Of a DNA stretch of 64,000 nt, positions 46,950-59,129 are shown in pieces. The translations under genes and the position numbers were made by a program. A model generated the notes under the pieces. The model searched no databases. It was not told where the DNA came from and saw nothing but the letters and a program-made list of their open reading frames with translations. The stretch covers positions 22,534,612-22,598,611 of the forward strand of contig NC_041826.1 of the NCBI RefSeq assembly GCF_900964775.1, written 5' to 3'. Position 1 is the stretch's first letter. Each line of letters opens with the position of its first letter. The stretch is from Scleropages formosus. Taxonomy: Eukaryota > Chordata > Actinopteri > Osteoglossiformes > Osteoglossidae.

Positions 46950-49900
46950 TTAGTGCTGTCCAGCAGGACAAGCTAAGAGCCCTAGAATGGATGACAAGCA
47001 GTGCAGTTTCTCTTTGACATGCTGTGGCAACTTCTCGTTCTCCTTGTACCTTGAAAAGAGGGAGAGAGATGACTCAAACAAAACATTTCAGCTGCTGCTC
47101 CTTTTGGAACAAGCCCGGACAAATCTCCGCAATGAACGTGATTCCTGTGCCGCACTTGATACCTGGTGGTGTGTCCTTCAGGAGAGGTGTAGCTGATGGA
47201 GGAAACCCCTGCCTGCACTACCAGTTGAGAACCATCGTTGAACTGCACCCAGACCTCTCCACTGGTAAGCTGCCAGACAGGGACACAGAGCAACATTACT
47301 TTAATTTTTCTTTCAACCAGGGTTTGATGCAGTAAAATAAACAGGTAAATCACTGTAAATAACTGAATTCCCACATAGAAAAAAGTACTAAAATTTGCAA
47401 CTACTACTTATGTGCTCACAGTCTATGGACACAAACACCACGACCCTTATCAGAGGACACTTCTGTACAGGCAGTTCACAATAAAATGATTGTATTCAAA
47501 ACTCCAAATCCATGGAAGAAAACAATTACAGAATGTTAGTCAAAATCTTACTAATACACAGGAATATATAAAATAGACAGATACAAATCATCATTGTGCA
47601 CTGTTTCAGCTGAAAGTGGAAGCTCACCTGGGAGGCCCAGCCAATTTTTGGAACAAAGACAGACTTTAAAACTTTCCCTGCCAGATCTGAAGAGTCCTGG
47701 TTAGAGGATACTGGAGTGCAGCTCTTGGTCAAGTTGCCAGAGGTGAAGTCTGAACTATCGCATGAGATCATCTAAAGGCAATCAGGTGACATGTCAAGAC
47801 AATCTAAAAACAAAGAATATCTTTAATGTGGCAGGATCCTGGTGTCTCTCAGCTCACCGAAGGGCTGATGGGGGTCATCTTGGTTGGACCTTCAGCTGGA
47901 ACATGAGACGACCTGCCAGCTTGTATGCTCTGAGAGGTGGGGTTTGGGAAGCCAGCATTGGTGGGCCTCCTAGTGGAGGAGGACGGTGGCAGGAGAAGGA
48001 TGAGTTAAACATGACATTTTACAGATGGCCCAGAACTACTGGGGCTCACTGCTAGGACATCTGTGACCAGCCACAACTAATGAAATGATCCATTCTAATA
48101 AGTACTCTTATTTGATGTCAACGTAGGGTAGCACTTACCTCAGTTTTCCGGCACAACCGACACGTCAAGCTTAAATGAAATAGAAAAGTTACATCTTTAT
48201 CACTGTAAGGCGTGATAGTGCAGGTGTACCTCACCTGCCAATGGTGATGGGAAAGAAGGGTGTAGTCCTTGAACTGCGCTGCTCCTCAGCAGAGACTGCT
48301 GCCTCCAAAGCCAGGCACATGTGGTGTCCCTGGAAGGGTCACCAACTCTTAATGTACTGTTCAAGCTCTTCACTCCCTCAGCATTGTTCCACGATTTTTA
48401 AACAATGACTTCAAAGTTTAGTGGCCATTTACAATATTTAGAGAAACAGGGTACCTCGCTGAATTGTTCCATGTAGGCCTTGGTCTCAGGACTTAAGCCA
48501 GACAGCCCCACCTCACCCTTCACTGTGAATGACTTCCCTGTCTTCTCGACAATTCGCACAAGTTCTGCAGACCTGTGTATCTTTGTTCCTTCAGAGAGAA
48601 AACACACTTTAGTAAATGTGTTGTTCCAGAGTGCAAAAGAATGGTACCCCAGAGCATGCTGTCAGGATCTCCTCCGAGTAAGACCACTTAGAGGGACCTT
48701 ACATCCAGCACAAACTTCAGTTAATAACTTGAAGTCCACTGTTTCAGCATAAACTGCTTCCAAAGAAATAAGATTGAACAAAGCAATTATCAAAAACAAA
48801 AAAACATGGTGGACATACTCTGCCTCTGTCAATAAATATCTTCCCTAAAGTCACTTGCAAATTTACACAAAATGGTAAATATTTCTCATATATACACACA
48901 TGAGCATCACCTTAACCACATTTCAAAATTTTAATGACTCTTTAGGGAGCAGAAGTCATTCCATTTGAGAGTTTGTCCTCTGAAGGCATTTATTTAACAA
49001 TTATACTGAAAGGTTTAAACTGAGGACCTCAGTACTTGGGCTAAGATAAACTAGAGTTTCAGAAAGAAAAGCACTCACCATCATAGAAGCTCATTTCCAC
49101 ATCTGCATTTGGGGAATTCTCCATCAGCATACATTTGGCATATTTTGTATAAAGGGTCACTTTCGGTGTCTTTGATTTGACTAGCTGAACAAACTTGGAG
49201 GCATAATGGTACTTCTTCCAGTATTTCTCTGCAGAAACATTGAATATTCAAAAAATATTTTGTTATATATGGTCCTACAAACACTGCTTTCAAAAGATAT
49301 GAAAAAGTCTGCAAATGACACCACTCAGTGTTACAACCAAAGTCCAGGACGCACAGGATGAACAGGAAAAGAACACAGACTGTCCCTTGAGGACCCCTTG
49401 TGCTGCTCATGGCCATGTCTCACTAACAGCTCTGCAGCCTTACAAACTGTTGTCTACCAGTTAGGTAACCCTATATTAATACACAGGTGAATTTGTTTGA
49501 ATGTCTTTATAGACTTTTCACATTTTGAAATGATACTTAGTAATAGAGAGTGGAAAAATATCCAATTTAAATATAGTGTAATGTTTTAAATTTGATCTTG
49601 CAACACTGCAAAACGTTATTCACCCTGACTGATTAGATCATTTCTAAAGGCACTGAAACACTACATGATCATCTTTCAGGTTCTTAAGTAGTGCTACATA
49701 AAGTTCTTCCTCTAACGTAAGCAGACCTGGTAGGTCCTCGTAACTGCAGATGAAAATGTCCTCAGGCGGACTTGGGGGGCAATCCAGCACAGGGGGCGCC
49801 TTTCCTTCACCCGGCTGGTAGATTGTTACCTGCAGGAGAAAATTAGGCCCAGTACTTTTTATTAAAATTTTAATACGACACAGCAATTAGATATATGTTA

Positions 49901-52701
49901 TAACTAAAGTAGTACATAAATTCTGGAGATAATTCAAATTGTTTTAAAATAAAATTTGCCTACTTTGACGCAGGGTGGCTTTTTAAAGCTTGTGTTGAGT
50001 GAATACCTTCACTTTGTATTTGCTAGAATGAGGAGTTAAACATGATGTACTACTCTAGCAGAGCTGAAACAGGACAGCTTCTCAGCTGAGAGATCCCAGT
50101 TGGAAACGCTGTCAAACTGGCTGACAGCACAGTTACACTGAACAAAAGCCTGAAAGAGCCAAAAACTCTCACCATGGACCCATCGCTGGAGATGCGGAGC
50201 ACCTCTTTGACCCGCTCCTGAGAGCCCTGGCCCTTGAGAAGCTCCATGCACACCTCACCTGTTTCAAGGATGCTCACCTGTAGAGATATCACATGTATAA
50301 GTCTTCGTGCTGCAGTAAATCAAGGCCACAAGAGAACACAGTACTAGCTGCTTTACACACACATGACAACTACACAGAACACTGAATCCAAAGGAGGCCA
50401 GTGTCATTTTCAATCTGGTGATAACAGCAGTAATTATGGGGGGGGGGGGGGGGGGGAGAAGAAAATATAGTGAAAACACAAAACTGTAAATTATATCTTG
50501 TGATACTCTTTCAGTGCATAACACCAGAAAGCAGCTTCAGCACTCTTTCCACGTGTCACCATTAGTACATTAAAAGGGAAAGTACAGATTACCTATGAGT
50601 ACTTCAATAGGAAAGTACTGCACTACTTCACAGATTTCTTTAAAATCAGATTCTGCATGAAACAGGAAGCCAGTGAAATATAGCAATCTGATATTTATCT
50701 AGATGTAATATAGGCTCGATTTTGGTTTCCAGCTGCTTCATTTTGTACCAAATAAATCTATCCATTTTGGCAGTCCTGTTTTAAGGTCAAAGACAAGAAT
50801 ATTTTTTTTTTCCTTTTCAGCATTTTGGTTCATTCTGATAACTGTGCTAAACAAATAGCTAGGATGGAGATCTAAGTGACAGACAAACAGTTGCTTACCA
50901 CAGCATTCTTTGTTTTTTGTCTTATGGGCTTCAGTCTACCTGAAGACAGAGGTGGCAACATGTTCCTGACCAGCTGTTTCTGCTGGACAGCACTTGTCTC
51001 TCTTTGTGGAAGCAGATCATCTTTAGGTGGAGGCTGGCAACTGCTGCTTTGGGTGGCAGGAACACAGGCTCTGGGTTGGGATCGGAGCTGGGCCTGGGCC
51101 TCCTGGTCACCGCGGCAGCTGCTGTTGGCCATGTGAGGGCTTGTGTCTGTGGAGTTGTGGAAGGAACCTGGGGAGAACATCCTCGTCATAGGCAGACACT
51201 CACTGCTATTAATACTACAGTTCGCAGCATCACCATCTCCACAAGTGTAATCATTTGAACTATAGTCAAATGCTCTGCATCCACAGGCACTTTCCATCAC
51301 AATTATTGTCACTACATTCCCACCAATATAGTTCCTTACAGCCTCATTTTCAAAGCCACTACTGCTACATTTCCAGTATATTTAACTCCCCAGAAATGGT
51401 TTTCTCTGACAGTCTTATGCATCAGTATTAAAGGTCGAGAAAGGCTTACCTTCAGTAATCCAGCATGGAGATCCCTCTGAACCCTGATGGGTGAGCGACA
51501 GTAGCTGGTGCGCAGGTGCACAACATTTGGAACTGAAAAAGTGGCGTTTAACTTAAGACACCGCTTGAAACCAACATTTCAGAGTCACTTAAACAGTACA
51601 CTATACAGTATTTTAAAATTTATTTGGCAGCATGATATAGTGGACAATAAAGTAGATCAATACTTACGTGGATGTCACTTTGACTGGGAGTGAGGTCTGA
51701 TATTTGGGCTCTGGAGATGAGCTGCTGCAAGTCTCTGGCAAGGCCTCTGCTGAGTAGCATCTCTCAAGACCCCTGCTACCCACAGCCGGGAGTGTGTTTA
51801 CATAGGAGTTTAGCTGATCAGATGAGTGAACCCTTCGCAGACAGCGAGAGTGAGACTTCCCACTGTCACTCCCCTGTGTTGCCGTTGGTCTGATCCATGT
51901 CACGGGGGCATTGGATTCTTGCTGCCACCCTCTGTCCTCAGAGGCCAAGTCAATGTGCTGCAGGGCCAGGTTAGCTGGAGGCACGATACGATTAGGCAAT
52001 GTTGACTTAATCACGTGTCGAGCCTTCTTGTGGAAGAAGCTGCTGCTCCTGGTGGTGTTGGTGGACAATGCAGAAACAGTGGCAATGCCGCTGTCTACAG
52101 ACCTTTCTAGACCCCCAAGATCTGTGCCCCTTACTGAGAAATGACCCGTCATGAAGGGGTGGTCCAGCACTGCGGAAAGGCTGGGACGCTCCGCTGGGTT
52201 CTTGCGCAGCAGCAGTTGGATAAGATCCTGGGCCTCCTGGGAGATGTGGGTCGGCATTTCATACTCGCCCAAGACAACCCTGTTCAGGGTGTGCTTGACG
52301 GTGTCGGTGTCAAATGGTGGACGGCCCATTAAAAAGGCATAGAACATGCAGCCAATAGACCAGACGTCTGACTCAAGCCCATGGGCACTTCGAGTAGCCA
52401 CCTCCGGGGAGATGTAGTTAGGGGTCCCACACATGGTGAAGTGCTTCTCGGAAGGGAGCTTCAGCTGAGTGGCCAGACCAAAGTCCGCAATTTTGACATT
52501 CATACTGCTTGTGAGGAGCAGGTTGGACAGGGTCAGGTCCCTGTGCATGATGCCGTGGGTGTGCAGGTACAACAAGCCCTTCACTATCTGACGCATAAAG
52601 TGCCTTGCTGCAAACACAAAACATTTTAAATCATTACTACAAAAAACACCCTAAACAGCAAACTAACGGGATGCCAGTCCATTTGATGTGTAGCTCTGCG
52701 T

Positions 52702-52753
<52 letters not shown>

Positions 52754-55367
52754 TCGTCCTCTGTGAAGGGTTTCTTTCTGTTCTTCAAGCATTGACTCAT
52801 CTCTCCATTGTGGCACATCTCAAGAACGAGGTACACATAGTTACTATCTTCAAAGTAACTGTAAAGCTGTATGAAAGGAGACACTTTTAGTACAAGGAAA
52901 GTGAAAGCAGTTTAATCTAAAACAAACATTTTGACTGCACAACAGAGTGCACATTTATATGGTATGGATATATAACAACTTTTCACTGGTTCCACTTCAT
53001 AATTTGTGTTAAGTAGTCAGTTGGTCAGCTTTCTCCAGCTTGTCCTGGTGATTATGATCTCTCCAATCCGTCCAGGGTCTGCCACAATGTCTACTTCCAA
53101 CAGGGTATCTCCAGTATAAGTCCGGTGTGAACTGACCGGGGCTCGTTCTTTCAACAGCCTTGGACGCCCTCAGCTGACCCCTTTCGGTACCATGGCCTCA
53201 GAGTCAGAGGTGCTGATTTAAACAGTTCTTTAAATCTTAGCGATCAATAGTGGTTTTCATACCATACAAAGAAATAACCTCACTTTTTATTTCTGTTCAA
53301 AGCAGCAGTCAAAACTTATTAATGCTTACCTCAAGAATTGAGGGATGTTTTAATCGACAGTGGATCTCCACTTCATTGCTGACACGCTGGGCCATGCCTG
53401 CCTTGTGCATAGCATTCTTGTCAATCTGCAGGGGTTACATCAAGTGTCAGCTGTCAGTTGTCATGTACAGATGTGCTGCGATCGAATGCAGAATTCTGTG
53501 TTTTGTCATTTGCGGTATCTAACAGTTAAGGCTTTGTATAATTACCTTCATTGACAAATAGTAAATCATACTTACTGGAAAACCTACATTAAAGAGACCT
53601 AAAATAACTAAATAATAAATGGAAAAGGAGCTACATGCGAGGCTCATTATATGAAATACCTGTAACCACTGAGAAATGATCAAAGAGTCAGTGTCTGACT
53701 TGCAAGCACATTTAACCAAAAATTGCTAAATTAAATAAGGGGAGGAGCAACACCAACAATCATAAACATATTTTTAAATATTGAAAAAAAAAAAAAAAAC
53801 GCATAATGAAAGAGGAGCAGTGTTTACACGTTACTAATAAAACTCTTTATTTCACCCAAATATGCATGTCCCTTGCTGGAAGGTACCACAGCAGGAGTGG
53901 GAAGTGGGGTGTGAACCGGGGTGTGAACCAGTCATGGTCACGTTACAAGACAATGTTGATAACTGCTGCTCTACCACTTTCATCAGTTAAGGAGAATTCT
54001 TTATTTTAAAATGCGCTGACAGGATGGGAAGAAAAGTAACAACACAGTGGCTAAAAACCATAAACAAATGCTGTAAAACAATGAGTAATGTGGATCAAAA
54101 AACAGTAGTGAAGAATCAGAGTACACTGCTTCTCTTACCATTTTGATGGCAACTTCTAAACCGGTGTTCACAGACTTTGCTTTGTACACACAGGCGAAGG
54201 AGCCTTTCCCGAGCAGGTTGAGGACTTTGAAATCCTGTAGGGGACAGATGCAAAAACACTGTAGCTGTCGCTCACATAACAAAGGCCTGATGAGGCGTCA
54301 GTTAGCAAGACACTGCCAGCGATCAGATTGATGTATTGAGCTACCTACTGCTGTGCATCCATATTTACACCCCTGGATAATTTTTACTGTATCTGATCAG
54401 GATGAAGTCTGTCCAGCAGTAGGAACGGAATCGGGATTCAAATGTGTTTTCCCAGTACTGGGAAACAGCTTTAACCACTGCGCCACCCACTGCCGCCCAC
54501 AATGTAGATAAACGGAGAGCTGAAAACGGAGCTGCGACTCTGTGAGCCCGGTGGTGCGTGAGCCGGGAGCCCGGAGCCCAGACCCGCTTACCTCCATACT
54601 GCCTTCGGTGGCCTCGCGCACCTGGCAGACAGGTTCCGGCGGAGGGCGAGAACCTGGGCTGGGGCTGGATGAAGGACCAGCCTCCGATCCACCCTCATTT
54701 CACTAACGGACTGCTGCGCTTCCCGGGCTCGTTCCCGCGCTCGAGCCGCGGCAAACCAGCGTGTGAGGGCGCGCGATCGCAGCGCACGGCTGTCACGGCG
54801 ACGCGCGCGTGTGGGCTGGAGCTCGCGCGCAGACACAGCAGCCGCAGGTCCTCGCGCTGGAGAGCATCTACACACCTACTCCTAGAGCACCTTGCTGGAG
54901 CCCCACAGCCACCGCAGCGAAACACTGAGTCCGGCCGCTTTCGCGTGTTTGCTTAGTTTTATGCTGTGTGTGTAAGACACCTTGGACGGAAAAAGTGTAA
55001 AAGGGAAAAAGACCAGTATCCGTCGCTTTACAGAAAACTGAAAAGCGTCAGCGAAATAATGATCATGTCAATGTTTTTAGCTATAGCAACACGGCTAACT
55101 CCGCCGCGCAGGAAGCTGCACCGCTCTCACACGCTTCAGTTCAGGTCTGACAAACGATACTTTACTCTGATTCAGTGTGGCGCTTGACAGCAAGGCGTCA
55201 CGCGCTCAGCGAAACCGAGTAATTATTTTTACAGCGGCAAACACGCCAAACGCAGCACGAATCCGTGTCTGTTCGCAGAGTGAGAGTGGCTCGCGGCGGC
55301 TCCCCAAGTTCTGATCTGAGCTGAGGCGATTACTTACCCCGATTTTACTGCCAATTGAAGCGCTCAT
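46950..55367 (-). CDS. plk4: Serine/threonine-protein kinase PLK4 (polo-like kinase 4)
   Basis: Master kinase of centriole duplication, acting on STIL and the SAS6 cartwheel. Exons in transcript order: 55338..55367, 54139..54234, 53330..53425, 52752..52866, 51668..52607, 51450..51532 (uncertain), 50899..51311, 50173..50277, 49727..49829, 49079..49228, 48455..48588, 48235..48329, 47858..47969, 47628..47771, 47163..47269, 46950..47049. About 940 residues (human 970). Seen: glycine loop [12 protein letters not shown], catalytic Lys 41 in [15 protein letters not shown] with Asp 136, DFGLATQ, and [17 protein letters not shown] sequence sits where the beta-TrCP autophosphodegron lies in human PLK4. 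Cryptic polo boxes include [31 protein letters not shown] and KTGKSFTVK; polo box 3 has [19 protein letters not shown]. The exon around 51.5 kb is uncertain in frame. Confidence 0.96.
50438..50456 (+). repeat. G19 homopolymer in plk4 intron
   Basis: Uninterrupted G run in the intron between exons 50899..51311 and 50173..50277. Length is likely unstable and error-prone. Confidence 0.9.
52702..52751 (+). repeat. (CA)n microsatellite abutting the plk4 exon 4 donor
   Basis: About 24 CA units end exactly at the exon boundary. On the - strand the donor is GACGAAG|GTGTGTGTGT, so the repeat itself supplies the 5' splice site. Confidence 0.93.
54592..54900 (-). promoter_or_regulatory. CpG-rich block with possible alternative plk4 first exon
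   Basis: Inside plk4 intron 1 a CpG-dense segment ends in - strand 'ggcagtATGGAG|gtaagc'. This is an ATG two codons before a strong donor, in phase 0. Splicing to exon 54139..54234 would give [13 protein letters not shown] instead of [14 protein letters not shown]. The canonical start at 55367 matches human MATCIGEKIE better. Confidence 0.4.
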
Positions 55368-55640
55368 CTTGTATCGCGGATAGTCCACAATCACTCGTTT
55401 ATACATGTGCATATGTTTTTTTTAGTTATTTATTAACTGTAAGACTGTCTTACAGTTGAAAGATACCCATTTTAATTACGCAAGGACTCTGCATTTTCTC
55501 GTACTTAGGACACTTTTGTGTTTCCTCCATTTTGAAAATATGCGCCAGTTAGTCTCACGCAAACGTCAGATGACGTCACCTGAAGGGGGCGAATCGTTTT
55601 GCTCAACGGACGGCACGCAATGGCGTCTATAACCAATCAG
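55368..55640 (-). promoter_or_regulatory. plk4 promoter with CRE, CCAAT and CHR-like elements
   Basis: TGACGTCA palindrome at 55571-55578, CCAAT at 55633-55637 (+ strand), and TTTGAA at 55531-55536 (CHR-like). All lie within 270 bp upstream of the plk4 ATG. This resembles cell-cycle-regulated promoters; activity is inferred. Confidence 0.5.
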
Positions 55641-55699
55641 AACGACGCAATTTGGTTTCATTTTAGTTGAAAAAGTGTTCATCCTGCCATTGTAAAGAA

Positions 55700-56880
55700 A
55701 TCGCTGAAGTGACCCTAAGCGACTTCAAACCAAACCCCATTTCCTCCGTTTAAATTAAAAATTTTTCAGGTCTAGTTTCCTTTTTTTGACCGGAGTAATG
55801 TACAGATTAGGGTCTACATTTAAAGTAGGTGTTTTACGCTAATCGGAAACGGCATGTTAATCATGCATTTTTGCAGTAATGCTGCACAGAATATCACTCA
55901 CATACCCATAATAATTCAAGCGTCATAAATGCTTGCCAATTTGCCAGTAATGTACTCACAGGAACAAATGTGTACAAGTGTACAAGAGCTCATTGCGTGT
56001 ATAAGTCACAACATTTGAAATCTATACATTAGCTATTGGCATTAGGTGTACCAAAGGGGGTCCTCGACAGACGACGACGGGGTTCCATTCAGACAACCTT
56101 GTCGCAATGCTATGTTGTATAATAGGGTTCTGTTTTTTCCGCTAATTTTTCATGTTGAAGTAATATCTTTATGAATAATAATGATATAAATCCAGTACAG
56201 TATTGATATATTTTCTTCTAATTTTAATTACAAAGCCAGTGAATTCAGGAACCAGTGTCCAGTCACTGCTGGGTGCTTCTCAGATGCCTGGTGCAGAATT
56301 AGGGAGGGACCCGTTGGTACCCCAAGGAGATGAAGAAAACTCTTCTGTTTATATCAAAAAAAGCATATAAGCATAATCTAAGTGAACTGTGCTACCAGTT
56401 TCAGAGATCTTAAAACTATTAATGCTTTTTCCTAGCAATAATCCCATAGATTATTATGTTTTCACAAAGCACTTTCCCAAACAGATCATGACCACATCAT
56501 TTATTTTTCAGAATGGTCATATAAGTGAATGATGTAACCAATATAATATACTGGCTTCTTAATTGACAGTTGAGACAGATTGTCTGTTAATATGTGTTTC
56601 TTGGTTCAAAGCTACTTATACACCTAAATCAAAATCAATCAATGAATAATACAGAAATCCCATAAATTATTCTGGGGTTGAATTCTGCAAAAAATCTGAG
56701 GCACAGCTATAATAAATACTAAAATCTTTCTACAAGATTTTTTTTTTTAAACTTTGAGCTTTGGATTTAATTTTAAATTTGTGAAAATAAAACATCTCTG
56801 CAAAATGCCAATTAATCCCAAATGTTGACCCATTCATCCCCAAAATATGCAACATTCCTCATCAATCTATTCATCAACAT
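55700..56880. other. plk4-pgrmc2 spacer, no gene seen
   Basis: AT-rich and without recognisable coding or repeat structure. Confidence 0.5.
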
Positions 56881-57099
56881 CTAACAATGGCCTGTAAACA
56901 GTGTGGAAGTGAGTTGAACAAAGGCTGTACCACTGTCTCTGGGTGCATTTTACCCACAGCTCAGCAGTTAAGGGTGGGTCAAAAAAAAGCTCAGTACAAT
57001 AGTGTTGTGCAGAAAGGCATTTCTGAATACACAACTCAACAAACCTTGAAGCAGTTGGGCTACAGCAGCAGAAGCCCTTGCCAGTTTATATTCTTCTTC

Positions 57100-57710
57100 T
57101 GAGCTCACAGGACATCAAAGTTCCAGTGGACATGCAGTAACCAAAACTGGATGAGTGAGGAATGGAACGTTACCTAGTCTGTGAAATCCAAGTTCCTGAT
57201 GCAACAGGAATGAATCCATGAACTCATGTCAGGTGTCAATACTACACACTGGTGGTGGAGGTGTAATGTTGTGGGGAATGTCTTCTTGGCACACATTACT
57301 TTCTTGGTACCAACTGAGCATCATTTGAAGGCCACAAAGCACTGAAACGATTGCTGACCAGGTGTCCAGTTCAACCTCTCCCAAGGTGATATTTCTAGCA
57401 GGATGTATCATATCACAGAGCACACATCACCTCATAATGGTTTTTCAAACATGGAAGTGCCTGAACTGTACTCCACTGGCCTGCAAACTGAGGATCTTTG
57501 GGATGAGATGGAATGTGATGTTACCAAAATGAATGTTCTGTCAAAAAAATCTTCTGGAGTTGTCTGAAGATGTTAAGTCTGCGTGGGACAAGAAGCCTGT
57601 ATCGTCAGCAGCACTTGTTCCTGAATTCATGCTGTTCTGGAAGCAAAAGAGGGTCCCACCTGGTGCTAGCTAGGTGTACCTCATAAAGTGGCTGGTGAGT
57701 GTGTGTTACC
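57100..57710 (+). mobile_element. Decayed Tc1/mariner-like transposase 3' half with terminal repeat
   Basis: Fragments in shifting frames read GVMLWGMSSWHTL (compare GVMVWGMFSWHTLG of Tc1-type DDE transposases) and then WKCLNCTPLACKLRIFG, in place of the usual 'WPPQSPDLNPIEHLW' region. The right end is 'aggtgtacctcataaagtgg' followed by 'ctggtgagtgtg', a familiar terminal repeat. The reading frame is broken at several places. Confidence 0.55.
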
Positions 57711-58383
57711 AAGACCCATCTTCTTTATCCCAGTTTCTAGAGTTCAGAAACCTCTTCAGATCTGGTATGAATTTAGGTTTGTCCCTGGTTTTGAATGGGC
57801 TACGGGGAGTATTTCAAAATGTTTCCTAGCTAACTCAAATTTATAGAAGACTATGTAAATATTTCAATGTATGCTCATACCTAAATGATCCCTATAAATA
57901 TCAAGATACTTATGATCAACAGCTTCCATAAATTCAGTAGTATATACTTGTTTTGTCTTAGTGTATGCCACCTTCCATACCTTTTCACAGGCTGCTGCTT
58001 CTCAGAACGGTGTGAAGGAGGGAATGTAGCTATTTCTACAGTTATTCAGCAGACATCACTAATTTCAGCGTTTGACACTTTACAAAACTTCCGCTCCTTG
58101 AATTCACTCGTTACATTGAATCTCCAGCATAAGGGTAGAAACATACTTCTCGCTCCTGATTTTTTATCTGGGAACCATGGACCACAACCCCACTAGAAAA
58201 TCTGTCTACTGTCCCCACCCAACTGTTGAGACCTTGAATGAGTTAAGGATTTTTTTCAGCTTCTCCACAACTCTTAATTTAGTGTCAATAACACAGCTAA
58301 ACAGGTAAATTTTAGGAAGATTATGCAAATTAGCATTTACATTCTGAAGTGTAATAATAGGTTTGAGTATCAGGACTAAACTT

Positions 58384-58403
58384 TTTATTAACAGTTCTTT
58401 ATT
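58384..58403 (-). terminator. Twin poly(A) signals, probably of pgrmc2
   Basis: Two AATAAA hexamers on the - strand (58384-58389 and 58398-58403). If they belong to pgrmc2, its 3' UTR is about 2.2 kb. An unrecognised - strand gene in between is the alternative. Confidence 0.4.
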
Positions 58404-58781
58404 GCAACCTCAAGGCATTCTGATACGCAGTTTGTCTGAACATCTATTCATTCAACTTCAGTTTTGGGCACAAAACCTAAAAAGATGTTAAACATGTATA
58501 GTAAGAGACAAAAACACCAAACAGTTACAAATTCATCAGGACCATTACAGCTAGACTGGGCAGCTTCCACAATATGTAAAACTATAAATAATGTTCTACA
58601 GAGCAAAAATGGCTGATGGCCACAGCAGTGTTGACACAACCCAGGCAATTGTAGACTGACTGCTAATTTTAGGAAGAAGCTGTTTTCAAATGAGATTCAG
58701 AATAAAATGAAGGAACAAAGGCAAGGCAGAAGAAAGTAAAACCCAGCAACCCTAGACCACAATGTTAAGACCGTTACTCAC

Positions 58782-58930
58782 CTTCCAGACCAGTGATGTA
58801 CAGAAAAACCATCAAAAACACACAAAATATAAACGATTTCCAAGTTTTTTTCCTCCGTTTCAGCCGGTCACTATCGACTGTTATGATTTCAACACACTCA
58901 TTTGTGTCCGAGTAGCAAGTCACCACAGGT
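58782..58930 (-). other. Possible exon encoding a membrane-anchor segment, unrecognised
   Basis: The - strand reads DRLKRRKKTWKSFIFCVFLM then VFLYITGLE, directly before a consensus donor 'GAAG|gtgagtaac'. A basic stretch followed by about 17 hydrophobic residues looks like a type II anchor. I find no matching downstream exon before 58.38 kb and no homologue from memory, so this may be chance within a 3' UTR. Confidence 0.25.
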
Positions 58931-59101
58931 GCATGTCTAGAAGAACAGTATGTGGAGATCCACCACCACCTACAATGAGTGTAATTTTGGTTTTGTTCTT
59001 TCCCCCAGAATGAGCAACAATCAGAGTGGAAAACGGTGAAGGACACCACGGTAACCTAGTGCCTGTGTGTCAGAGCAGGCCCCACGGCAGTAAGCAAAAC
59101 G

Positions 59102-59129
59102 CAAAAAAAAAAAAAAAAAAAAAAAAAAA
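59102..59129 (+). repeat. Long A homopolymer
   Basis: About 28 A residues, possibly the tail of an old retroposed sequence. No family recognised beside it. Confidence 0.85.

Noticed and set aside
48140-48170. 31-nt plk4 mini-exon (- strand, between ..catttaag and gtaagtg)
   Set aside because: Exons 48235..48329 (phase 2) and 47858..47969 (phase 2 entry) join directly into IGRRPTNAG, matching human IGRKPG. Including the mini-exon would break the frame.
54374-54500. Possible further SINE copy in plk4 intron 1
   Set aside because: A reverse-strand tRNA-like stretch ('agtggttaaagctgtttccc') is present, but the body is too divergent to assign to family A, B or C.
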